Made by a program: the position numbers and the translations under genes. The notes under the pieces were generated by a model that worked only from the letters and a program-made list of their open reading frames with translations, was not told the DNA's origin and did no database searches. Below, piece after piece: positions 25,338 to 32,297 of a stretch of 32,297 bases of DNA; position 1 is the first letter of the stretch, and each line of letters begins with the position of its first letter. This stretch comes from an uncultured Shewanella sp. (lineage in GTDB: Bacteria > Pseudomonadota > Gammaproteobacteria > Enterobacterales > Shewanellaceae). The stretch is taken from assembly GCF_947491715.1 (NCBI RefSeq), contig NZ_CANLKR010000049.1, positions 1-32,297 on the forward strand. The letters run 5' to 3'.

Positions 25338-27617
25338 CTATAACGACTCAAAATCATCAACCGAAATCGCGATTAGCCTTAACTTATCAGCCTCCACCAA
25401 GGTGTTATATTCATCAGCAGAAATAATTCCTGCATCCAAGGCTGCAGTAAATAAAGGTACAGGCGCCATTTTTGGCTGTAATTGACCCGCTCTTTGTGCC
25501 TGTTTCAATTTTTTGTATAAACCTTTACAAGCATATTGAGCTAAAAACGCTTGTTCAACATCGGCAATGCCCCCTGAATCACCTTCTAGATCGGGACATA
25601 AAAATGTTAACCTATCTCTTGCAGGACCTGGTTTACTCATGCTTTGTGCAAGATCAACAGACAATTTATCACTGGGCGCCTTAAAACGATTACCCAGAGG
25701 AAAAATAACAACGCGCAATAATATCGCTACAGCTTTATTGGGGAAGTTACGAATAGCTTCATGTAAAGCGTTTGAAGCAAGCTGTAAACGTGTCGCCATT
25801 ACATGCCTAACAGCGGGTAAGTCATCAAACTGTCGGCCATTATCTTCAAACATCTTCAGAGTTGCTGATGCTAAATAAAGTTGACTAAGGACATCGCCCA
25901 AACGCGCCGATAACATTTCTCTGCGTTTCAAGTCTCCCCCCATAACCAACATGGATAAATCCGTCATAAACGCTAAAGCAGATGATAAACGTGTCATGTC
26001 TTTATAATATTGCTTAGTTTCTCCACTAACAGGTGCTGCCGCTAGACGGCTACCTGTTAATGCATGACCAAAGGCACTCAATGCATTGCGAGCAGCATAC
26101 CCCATGTGCCCAAGTAAAAGTGCATCAAAACGAGCTAGTCCATCTTTTTCATTTTCCATGGACGCCGCTTCCATTTCGGCCAGCACATAAGGGTGGCATC
26201 GTGTTGCACCCTGACCAAAAATCATCAAGCTTCGCGTTAAAATATTCGCACCTTCAACGGTAATCGAAATGGGTATTGACATATAGCCTTGCCCTAGATA
26301 GTTTTTAGGGCCAAGTTGGATCCCTTTTCCCGACTGAATATCCATTGCATCATCAACCACTTGACGGCCCAGCTCTGTCATGTGGTATTTAGCCATTGCG
26401 GTAACAACGGAAGGCTTCACCTTTAAATCGATACCTGTTGTAGTTAAACGCCGTGCAGCTTCCAGTTGATAAGTATTGGCAATGATCCGTGCTAACGCTT
26501 CTTGTACACCTTCAAATTGACCAATAGATAAACCAAACTGTTGACGTACGTAGCTGTATGCTGTTGTCGTTTTCGTCGCCATATGCCCCGATGCACTAGA
26601 CAATGCAGGTAAAGAAATGCCACGACCTGCCGATAGGCATTCAACCAACATACGCCAGCCACGACCGGCATATAACGGTCCACCAATAATCCAATCCAGC
26701 GGAATAAAAACATCTTCGCCTGAAGTCGTGCCATTCATGAATGCGGTGTTTAATGGATTATGGCGACGACCAATATTGACACCTGAATGGTCAGTTGGAA
26801 TAAGTGCACAGGTGATCCCAATACTGTCAACATCACCTAATAGCCCATCAGGATCACGCATTTGAAAAGCCAGTCCCAACACAGTAGCAACGGGGGCTAG
26901 CGTAATATACCGTTTATTCCAAGTTAACTTTAACCCGATGACTTCTTCCCCATTCCATTGCTGACGGCAAACAATGCCTTCATCAGGAATAGCCCCCGCA
27001 TCAGAACCCGCTTCAGGACCTGTTAACGCAAAACAAGGGATCGCTTTACCACTGGCTAAATCGGGTAACCACTGATCTTTTTGCTCTGTTGTACCATAAT
27101 GAGTCAACAATTCACCTGGACCTAATGAATTTGGTACCATCACCGTCACTGCAGCACTGACACTGCGACTGGCAATCTTACTCACAATGGTCGAATTGGC
27201 ATAAGCCGAAAATGCTTTCCCCCCATATTGTTTAGGAATGATTAACGCAAAAAAACCTTCTTTTTTAAAATAGTCCCAAAGCTCTGGCGGTAAATCCTTT
27301 CTATTTTGAACGATATCATGATCATCTATCATTCCTAAAGCTGTCGTCACTTGATTATCAATGAAGGCTTGCTCTTCACTGGTTAAACTGGGTTTACCGT
27401 AGCCATGGAGAGTATTCCAATCAGGTTTCCCCTGAAATAGCTCCCCTTCCCACCACACATCGCCCGCTTCCATGGCCTCTTTTTCAGTATTTGACAAAGG
27501 CGGTAACACCTTTTTAAAAAATGAAAATGCCGGCTTAGTTAACAGTGCCATACGCGTGCTTTTTACACTAAAAAGCACGACCACCACCACAAGTAAAAAT
27601 AATATAAAAAATGCCAT
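25338..27617 (-). CDS. fadE: Acyl-CoA dehydrogenase FadE
   Basis: FadE performs the first oxidation of fatty acid beta-oxidation, acyl-CoA to 2-enoyl-CoA. The long FadE type (759 residues here) has an N-terminal hydrophobic segment (MAFFILFLLVVVVVLFSV) that anchors it in the inner membrane, a dehydrogenase core with FALTGPEAGSDAGAIPDEG and ITVEGANILTRSLMIFGQGA, and a C-terminal extension of about 250 residues. I chose the ATG at 27615-27617; a TTG one codon earlier is possible with AAGG upstream. It begins 20 bases after psrA and is co-transcribed with it. The bidirectional terminator lies just downstream. Confidence 0.94.
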   Translation of the reverse strand: MAFFILFLLVVVVVLFSVKSTRMALLTKPAFSFFKKVLPPLSNTEKEAMEAGDVWWEGELFQGKPDWNTLHGYGKPSLTSEEQAFIDNQVTTALGMIDDHDIVQNRKDLPPELWDYFKKEGFFALIIPKQYGGKAFSAYANSTIVSKIASRSVSAAVTVMVPNSLGPGELLTHYGTTEQKDQWLPDLASGKAIPCFALTGPEAGSDAGAIPDEGIVCRQQWNGEEVIGLKLTWNKRYITLAPVATVLGLAFQMRDPDGLLGDVDSIGITCALIPTDHSGVNIGRRHNPLNTAFMNGTTSGEDVFIPLDWIIGGPLYAGRGWRMLVECLSAGRGISLPALSSASGHMATKTTTAYSYVRQQFGLSIGQFEGVQEALARIIANTYQLEAARRLTTTGIDLKVKPSVVTAMAKYHMTELGRQVVDDAMDIQSGKGIQLGPKNYLGQGYMSIPISITVEGANILTRSLMIFGQGATRCHPYVLAEMEAASMENEKDGLARFDALLLGHMGYAARNALSAFGHALTGSRLAAAPVSGETKQYYKDMTRLSSALAFMTDLSMLVMGGDLKRREMLSARLGDVLSQLYLASATLKMFEDNGRQFDDLPAVRHVMATRLQLASNALHEAIRNFPNKAVAILLRVVIFPLGNRFKAPSDKLSVDLAQSMSKPGPARDRLTFLCPDLEGDSGGIADVEQAFLAQYACKGLYKKLKQAQRAGQLQPKMAPVPLFTAALDAGIISADEYNTLVEADKLRLIAISVDDFESL

Positions 27618-27637
27618 CAATACAATACCTTGTTAAA

Positions 27638-28273
27638 TTAACCCACCGGTGCTGACACGCCAGCAGAAAGATACGGGATCACTTTGCGGATCACCGCTTC
27701 AATATCATTATGCTCATCAAAATCTGCCGCGGCTATTTCTGTTAACGCGTCAGCTGATGCCATAGTGAAAACCACTGTCCCGAGTGTAAAGTGTAATCGC
27801 CAAAACATTTCAGCGGCAGGAATTTCCGGCGCACTGTTTGCCACTGCATGGACAAACTGCTTTAAATATTGCCCATAATGGGTCGTAATAAACCAACGAA
27901 GATGCCCTTGGCTTTCAATATACCCCCGACCCAATAGTTGCAAAAAGATAAGAGTACCCTCTGCACGAACATGATCCAGATCTAATAAAGGCGACACTAA
28001 ACTTGAAAAAATATCATCTAAACTCGCGCATTCTTTCTGCTCTTTTACCTGTATAATCGCGGTCGCTGCAGCAGGCATAAACACATCCATATAACGCGCG
28101 AGAACCGCTCGAATCAACTCTTTTTTGGAGCCAAAATGATAATTCACTGATGCTAAATTAACCTCAGCCTTACTGGTGATCAGTCGTAATGAGGTTTCAG
28201 AAAACCCTCTTTCTGCAAATAGCTTCTCAGCTGAATCCAGAATTTTTGTTTTAGTATCGGATTGGTTTGCCAT
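27638..28273 (-). CDS. psrA: TetR-family regulator of fatty acid degradation (PsrA-like)
   Basis: The 211-residue protein has an N-terminal TetR helix-turn-helix (about residues 8-55, with VNLASVNYHFGSKKELIRAVL) and a ligand-binding C-terminal domain. It sits directly upstream of fadE in one operon, as PsrA does in Shewanella, where it represses beta-oxidation genes and is released by long-chain fatty acids. Two tandem palindromic boxes cover the probable promoter, consistent with autoregulation. The symbol rests on this context and overall resemblance; another TetR name would not change the inferred role. Confidence 0.85.
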   Translation of the reverse strand: MANQSDTKTKILDSAEKLFAERGFSETSLRLITSKAEVNLASVNYHFGSKKELIRAVLARYMDVFMPAAATAIIQVKEQKECASLDDIFSSLVSPLLDLDHVRAEGTLIFLQLLGRGYIESQGHLRWFITTHYGQYLKQFVHAVANSAPEIPAAEMFWRLHFTLGTVVFTMASADALTEIAAADFDEHNDIEAVIRKVIPYLSAGVSAPVG

Positions 28274-28300
28274 TCCGTGATCCTAATTCTTAAGTTAATG

Positions 28301-28345
28301 ATTTAAACACTCGTTTAAATTAAACACTCGTTCACTTTTTGTCAA
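28301..28345 (-). promoter_or_regulatory. psrA-fadE promoter with two tandem PsrA-like boxes
   Basis: A perfect palindrome, ATTTAAAC-ACTC-GTTTAAAT, fills 28301-28320. A second copy of its core, TAAACACTCGTT, lies 17 bases further (28321-28332) in a less symmetrical box. On the minus strand a perfect TTGACA -35 is at 28345-28340 and TTTAAT or TAATTT near 28324-28317 can act as -10, so both boxes overlap the promoter. Confidence 0.75.
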
Positions 28346-28477
28346 ATAGATTTCACTTCAATAGCGCCACTTTTCCATTGTTTCAAACTTAAATAACAAG
28401 GATTTTTTTTCTTCAGCTGTTTTATTGAAACAAAATAGGTAAAATGCAAACACAAAAATAACAAAAGGATGAAATTG

Positions 28478-30328
28478 ATGAATCTATTTCTATCAAGACA
28501 ATCATGTCTACCGGCTACTATAGCAATGATACTGGGATTATCTGCCTGTAGTGATCCCCAAAAGAACAATCAAGAAAATACACAAGAAAATAAACAAAAA
28601 TCAAACATAACAGCAGAAGCCTTTATCAATGATGCAGAAAACCGATTAAGTCAATTATCGATTGAGCAAAACCGCGCTGAATGGATATACAATAATTTTA
28701 TTACCTATGACACCGCCCAACTTGCCGCCAAAGTCGGTGAAGAAAGAACGGCTACATCAGTCAGGTTAGCCACGCAAGCGGCGCAATATGATCAAACCTC
28801 TTTAAGTGATAAAGATAAAAGAAAGCTCAATATACTACGTAGTTCTTTAGTGCTTCCCGCACCATTGGATCCGAGTAAAAATGCCGAACTTGCTCAACTT
28901 AATGCCGAGTTGAATGGTTTATATGGAAAAGGGAAATACTGTTTAAAAGATGGCCAATGTCTGACGCAACCTGAACTATCGGTCATCATGGCCGAATCAA
29001 AAGATCCCGCTTTATTGCTTGAAGTGTGGCAAGGTTGGCGTGAAATTGCCAAACCCATGCGGCCCTTATTTGAAAAAGAAGTCGCATTAGCAAATGAAGG
29101 AGCAAATGATCTCGGCTATAAAGATCTTTCTGAACTTTGGCGTAGTCAATATGATATGAAACCTGAAGATTTCTCCAAAGAACTCGATAACCTCTGGACA
29201 CAAGTCAAACCGTTATATGATTCATTGCATTGTTATGTCAGAGGGGAATTAAATGAAGAGTATGGTGATACCATTGCTCCAGCAAATGGGCCTATTCCTG
29301 CTCACTTATTAGGAAATATGTGGGCACAAAGTTGGGGGAATATTTATGACACTGTTGCACCCGCTGACGCCGATCCCGGTTATGACATCACTCAGCTATT
29401 ACGCAACCAAAATTACACTGAAATACAAATGGTTGAACAAGCAGAAAACTTTTTCTCTTCCCTTGGTTTTGCTCCGCTACCAGACACTTTTTGGGAACGC
29501 TCTCTTTTCACTCAGCCAGAAGACAGAGATGTGGTTTGTCATGCATCGGCTTGGGATCTTGACGATCTTGACGATATCCGCATCAAAATGTGTATTCAAA
29601 AAGATGCTGACGACTTCATCACTATTCATCATGAGTTAGGCCATAACTATTACCAACGTGCCTATAAAGAACAGCCTTTTATCTTCAAAAACAGTGCTAA
29701 TGACGGTTTCCATGAAGCCATTGGTGATACTGTCGCCTTATCAATTACTCCCAGTTACTTACAACAAATAGGGTTATTAGATACCGTACCAGATGCGTCT
29801 AAAGATATTGGCTTACTTCTAAAACAAGCGTTAGATAAAGTCGCTTTTCTTCCTTTTGGGTTAATGATTGATCAATGGCGCTGGAAAGTCTTTAGTGGTG
29901 AAATTCCCCCTGAGGAATATAACCAATCTTGGTGGGAATTAAGAGAAAAATACCAAGGCGTTAAAGCACCTGTTGAGCGTAATGAAACCGACTTTGACCC
30001 AGGAGCTAAATACCATGTACCCGCAAATGTACCTTATACTCGCTATTTTTTAGCCCATATTTTACAATTCCAGTTTCATCAAGCACTTTGTGAAATGACA
30101 CAAAATACGGGCCCAATCCACCGTTGCAGTATTTATGGCAATAAAGAAGCAGGCGCAAAATTAAATACCATGTTAGAAATGGGGCAAAGTCAACCTTGGC
30201 CGAAAGCGCTTGCCGTTGTGACTGGCAGTCAAAAAATGGATGCCAATGCTGTATTAGACTATTTTGCTCCTTTACAGGTTTGGTTAAATGAACAAAATAA
30301 GCAAGCCAATCGTCAATGTGGCTGGTAA
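28478..30328 (+). CDS. M2-family peptidyl-dipeptidase (ACE-like), lipoprotein
   Basis: This 616-residue zinc metallopeptidase is a bacterial relative of angiotensin-converting enzyme, releasing C-terminal dipeptides. The signal ends in the lipobox LSAC, so it is a lipoprotein at the periplasmic or outer surface. The zinc motif is HHELGH (H385/E386/H389) and the third ligand is the glutamate in DGFHEAIGDTVALS, the ACE pattern. YTRYFLAHILQFQFHQALC matches the substrate-binding region. The ATG at 28478 is eight bases after AAAAGGA; the in-frame ATG at 28469 overlaps that site. It is divergent from psrA and followed by a terminator. A low-complexity NNQENTQENKQ spacer follows the lipid anchor. 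Confidence 0.94.
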   Translation: MNLFLSRQSCLPATIAMILGLSACSDPQKNNQENTQENKQKSNITAEAFINDAENRLSQLSIEQNRAEWIYNNFITYDTAQLAAKVGEERTATSVRLATQAAQYDQTSLSDKDKRKLNILRSSLVLPAPLDPSKNAELAQLNAELNGLYGKGKYCLKDGQCLTQPELSVIMAESKDPALLLEVWQGWREIAKPMRPLFEKEVALANEGANDLGYKDLSELWRSQYDMKPEDFSKELDNLWTQVKPLYDSLHCYVRGELNEEYGDTIAPANGPIPAHLLGNMWAQSWGNIYDTVAPADADPGYDITQLLRNQNYTEIQMVEQAENFFSSLGFAPLPDTFWERSLFTQPEDRDVVCHASAWDLDDLDDIRIKMCIQKDADDFITIHHELGHNYYQRAYKEQPFIFKNSANDGFHEAIGDTVALSITPSYLQQIGLLDTVPDASKDIGLLLKQALDKVAFLPFGLMIDQWRWKVFSGEIPPEEYNQSWWELREKYQGVKAPVERNETDFDPGAKYHVPANVPYTRYFLAHILQFQFHQALCEMTQNTGPIHRCSIYGNKEAGAKLNTMLEMGQSQPWPKALAVVTGSQKMDANAVLDYFAPLQVWLNEQNKQANRQCGW

Positions 30329-30375
30329 CGCCGTAGGCAAAAGCTCTTTCATCTATTAAGGTGATGGAACATATA

Positions 30376-30401
30376 AAAACGCCTTTTTTATAAGGCGTTT
30401 T
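30376..30401 (+). terminator. Terminator after the M2 peptidase gene
   Basis: AAAACGCCTT (30376-30385) pairs with AAGGCGTTTT (30392-30401), a perfect 10-bp stem with a 6-base loop, followed by ATTCG. The T's at the end of the stem provide the tract. Confidence 0.8.
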
Positions 30402-30499
30402 ATTCGCTTAATCACCTTCTTACATATTTTGTAAAGATCAATTGCTGTCATTACTACTGGGTAAGTATTATAGTTAGATTTGGCATGATAAGAGCCTAA

Positions 30500-31087
30500 A
30501 TGAATATTATGAAATCATCACATATATTAAGCACCTTTTTACTATCATTCACATTGACTTGCACTTCTTCAAGCTTCGCTATTGATGATGATAATGCCAT
30601 GCTTAACCATATTTACCATCACTTTAACAAAGCATTCAACACGCTCGACCCTCAAGAAATGCTTTTTATTTATACTCAAGATGCCTCTTATATTTCAAAT
30701 AATCAAAATAAGAAAATATTGTTAGGCCGTAAAGAAATTCTCGAGCAATATCGTGCATTTTTTAAAAAAATTAACGATAAAAAAGCCAATATCGACGTTG
30801 ATTTTAGGATTATACAAAGACATGTAGAAGGCAAAAGTGCTACCGATATAGGCTATTATCTCATTCGATATTACCCTGACAGCGGTGACGAAGAACCTAT
30901 CAGCGAATTTGCTGGCAAATTTGTCGGCGTTTCTAAAAAATACCCCAACGGGCATTGGTATCTTGTCGTAGAAACCAATAATAAAGCTGATACCGCCTTT
31001 TATTATAATGCCAAACCTCAACCCAACTTGTATTATGGTCGCCAATTTACTCCAATAAACTCGGAACCTACCACTACCTATGAATGA
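30500..31087 (+). CDS. Secreted NTF2-like (SnoaL/DUF4440-type) protein
   Basis: The 195-residue precursor has a signal peptide (ending SSFA-IDDDN at about residue 28). The mature part has the cone-shaped NTF2-like pattern: helices LNHIYHHFNKAFNTLDPQEM and a strand FIYTQDASYIS, then GRKEILEQYRAFF and the closing strands with HWYLVVETNN. Such proteins bind small ligands or act as uncharacterised hydrolases/isomerases; I cannot assign a function. An in-frame ATG at 30509 is an alternative start. Its last eight bases overlap the start of ychJ, which points to translational coupling. Confidence 0.7.
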   Translation: MNIMKSSHILSTFLLSFTLTCTSSSFAIDDDNAMLNHIYHHFNKAFNTLDPQEMLFIYTQDASYISNNQNKKILLGRKEILEQYRAFFKKINDKKANIDVDFRIIQRHVEGKSATDIGYYLIRYYPDSGDEEPISEFAGKFVGVSKKYPNGHWYLVVETNNKADTAFYYNAKPQPNLYYGRQFTPINSEPTTTYE

Positions 31088-31562
31088 ATCGGCTTCTTAC
31101 GAGCATTCCCTTTTATGTCCTTGTGGCTCAAAAAAAACCTATTTGCAGTGCTGCTATCTTTCTCATCAAGATCACAGTCAAGCTCGCTCACCAGAACAAC
31201 TAATGCGCTCTCGATATAGTGCTTACTCACTCAAACATTTCAATTATATCATTGCGACTCAGCATCCTGATTTTAGACGCCATTTAACAGTAGAACAGCT
31301 TGCCAAGGAGCCCCAATCACAATGGTTAGGTTTAGCAGTCTTAAGCTGTGAGCAACAAGCCTTAAAAGGCACTGTGACGTTTAAAGCTTGGTACAAACAA
31401 GATAAAAAAATTGATGTCATTTACGAATGTTCTAACTTTATATTAGAAAACAACCTTTGGTACTATACTGATGGTAAGCAGATGCAATGTACATTACCCA
31501 AGCGTAATGAAAGTTGTGTTTGTCAAAGTGGCAAAAAGTTTAAACATTGTTGTATGCCCTGA
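31080..31562 (+). CDS. ychJ: YchJ-family SEC-C metal-binding protein
   Basis: The 160-residue protein matches the UPF0225/YchJ family: an N-terminal SEC-C zinc motif (CPCGSKKTYLQCC, residues 13-25), the signature RSPEQLMRSRYSAYSL, a central alpha/beta domain, and a C-terminal SEC-C motif (CVCQSGKKFKHCC). SEC-C motifs bind zinc and in SecA contact SecB; YchJ itself has no settled role. The start overlaps the end of the preceding secreted protein gene by eight bases, so they are one transcript. Confidence 0.92.
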   Translation: MNESASYEHSLLCPCGSKKTYLQCCYLSHQDHSQARSPEQLMRSRYSAYSLKHFNYIIATQHPDFRRHLTVEQLAKEPQSQWLGLAVLSCEQQALKGTVTFKAWYKQDKKIDVIYECSNFILENNLWYYTDGKQMQCTLPKRNESCVCQSGKKFKHCCMP

Positions 31563-31598
31563 ACAATCTAAAAATTATTGCACTCAAAATAATACAAA

Positions 31599-31620
31599 GC
31601 AGGCTTCAAATTAAGCCTGC
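31599..31620. terminator. Bidirectional hairpin between ychJ and the VC2046/SO_2500-family gene
   Basis: GCAGGCTT (31599-31606) pairs with AAGCCTGC (31613-31620) around six bases. On the minus strand it is followed by TTTGTATTATTTTG. The minus gene's stop codon (31611-31613) lies partly in the loop, so its last codons form one arm. Confidence 0.75.
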
Positions 31621-32096
31621 AATAATACTTGACTCATTTGACGCTGGGTCGTTAATTGTTCAATGAATGTCGTCGCCTTAGGCTCAATGTTGTTATCTTC
31701 TCCTTGAACTCGCGCTTGAGTATGATAATCACAATTATTCATTACACTATATAGTGCAGCACCTTGGCCTCTTCGGATCACTAAAGCTTCTTGCATTAAT
31801 CCATCTTGTAATCGAAATCCCGTTGTTCCCGAGACATGAAAAGAGCCGCTATTGTTCACTATCGGCCCAGCCATATTGAGATCAGCCACTAATAATTGCT
31901 TAGGAGGCAAATTAAACTCCGCTCTATCATCTTGCTCTGTGGCAGATGGCTTAATGTGAAATTGAGCCATATCTTGTTGTTCTGCTGACAAAAGTGCTAA
32001 CAATAATCCAAACTCTCCTCTTCGATTATTCCCAACAGCCAAATTAAGACGAGAACCTAAAGTTAACTCATTCACTAACGAAATTGCATTTTGCAT
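31611..32096 (-). CDS. VC2046/SO_2500-family protein
   Basis: The 161-residue protein (MQNAISLVNELTLGSRLN) resembles the gammaproteobacterial family named VC2046/SO_2500, of unknown function. It is predicted soluble and cytoplasmic, without signal or membrane segments. Conserved-looking stretches are RRGEFGLLLALLS near residue 25, a proline/leucine-rich middle (FNLPPKQLL) and GFRLQDGLMQEALVIRR. I chose the ATG at 32094-32096 with GGTGG nine bases upstream; seven extra upstream codons in frame (rich in W and F, from an AC/T-rich leader) are unlikely to be translated. The family fits the Shewanella-like gene order. Confidence 0.8.
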   Translation of the reverse strand: MQNAISLVNELTLGSRLNLAVGNNRRGEFGLLLALLSAEQQDMAQFHIKPSATEQDDRAEFNLPPKQLLVADLNMAGPIVNNSGSFHVSGTTGFRLQDGLMQEALVIRRGQGAALYSVMNNCDYHTQARVQGEDNNIEPKATTFIEQLTTQRQMSQVLLQA

Positions 32097-32176
32097 AAAA
32101 AAAAACCACCAAAACAAGCTGTTGATAGTTAATCGACCACTTGAACCAATACTTTAGTGATTATTTAAAATAGCGC

Positions 32177-32214
32177 TTTACATCATAAAAAAATCTGACT
32201 ACTATTGCCGCCGC
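32177..32214 (+). promoter_or_regulatory. tRNA-Tyr promoter with GC-rich discriminator
   Basis: TTTACA (32177-32182), a 17-base spacer and TACTAT (32200-32205) make a good sigma-70 promoter. GCCGCCGC (32207-32214) follows the -10, the GC-rich discriminator expected of stable-RNA promoters under stringent control. Confidence 0.8.
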
Positions 32215-32220
32215 AATTGA

Positions 32221-32297
32221 GGAGGGGTTCCCGAGTGGCCAAAGGGATCAGACTGTAAATCTGACGGCTCAGCCTTCGAAGGTTCGAATCCTTCTCC
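32221..32297 (+). tRNA. tyrT: tRNA-Tyr (anticodon GTA), cut by the window end
   Basis: The sequence follows bacterial tRNA-Tyr closely: acceptor GGAGGGGT, D-arm, anticodon stem-loop TCAGA-CTGTAAA-TCTGA with anticodon GTA at 32255-32257, a long type-II variable arm (around ACGGCTCAGCCTTCG), and the TTCGAAT T-loop. The last roughly eight bases of the acceptor and the CCA end are outside the window. Other tRNA genes may follow. Confidence 0.96.

Noticed and set aside
25567..25878. 103-codon plus-strand frame within fadE
   Set aside because: Antisense shadow of fadE.

Overview
The window looks like chromosomal DNA of a low-GC, probably cold-adapted or marine gammaproteobacterium of the Shewanella type. 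The strongest clue is the block zwf-pgl-edd-eda / hexR-pykA / fadE-psrA, followed further on by ychJ and a VC2046/SO_2500-family gene. I remember this arrangement from Shewanella. The genus assignment is inference; species cannot be decided here.

Layout. 1-740: the right end of a truncated MITE-like repeat, mostly empty AT-rich DNA, and a 57-residue small protein gene. 925-3368: a PLP-dependent ACC deaminase/D-cysteine desulfhydrase-like gene (-), yccF (+) and an orphan periplasmic solute-binding protein (-). 3608-6908: a LysR regulator divergent from hmgA-hpd, the homogentisate branch of tyrosine breakdown, with a textbook LysR-type box between them. 7099-12298: a LysE-family exporter, gamma-glutamyltransferase, a decayed copy of its 3' end, and an M3 peptidyl-dipeptidase lipoprotein. 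12567-16406: a CpdB-like lipoprotein that has lost most catalytic metal ligands, then a cupin / PNPOx-fold / cupin cluster. 16919-17753: ecotin and a complete 267-bp MITE-like element with perfect 25-bp terminal inverted repeats.

17801-25273 is the glucose-6-phosphate/Entner-Doudoroff block. The zwf-pgl-edd-eda operon (-) is divergent from hexR (+), which is followed by pykA (+). Candidate HexR boxes lie in front of zwf and pykA, consistent with one regulator governing entry into the pathway and its pyruvate output. 25338-28273 is a psrA-fadE fatty acid degradation operon (-) with two tandem PsrA-like boxes over its promoter. It is divergent from an M2 (ACE-like) peptidyl-dipeptidase lipoprotein gene. 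The window ends with an NTF2-like secreted protein overlapping ychJ, the VC2046/SO_2500-family gene, and a tRNA-Tyr(GTA) cut by the window edge.

Working together: much of the window serves growth on peptides, amino acids and fatty acids (two surface or periplasmic peptidyl-dipeptidases, GGT, tyrosine catabolism, FadE) beside a HexR-controlled Entner-Doudoroff route. No phage, plasmid, CRISPR array or complete transposase gene is visible. The least ordinary items are the CpdB-like probable pseudoenzyme beside the double-cupin cluster, the MITE pair sitting beside strong hairpins, and the ggt tail remnant.
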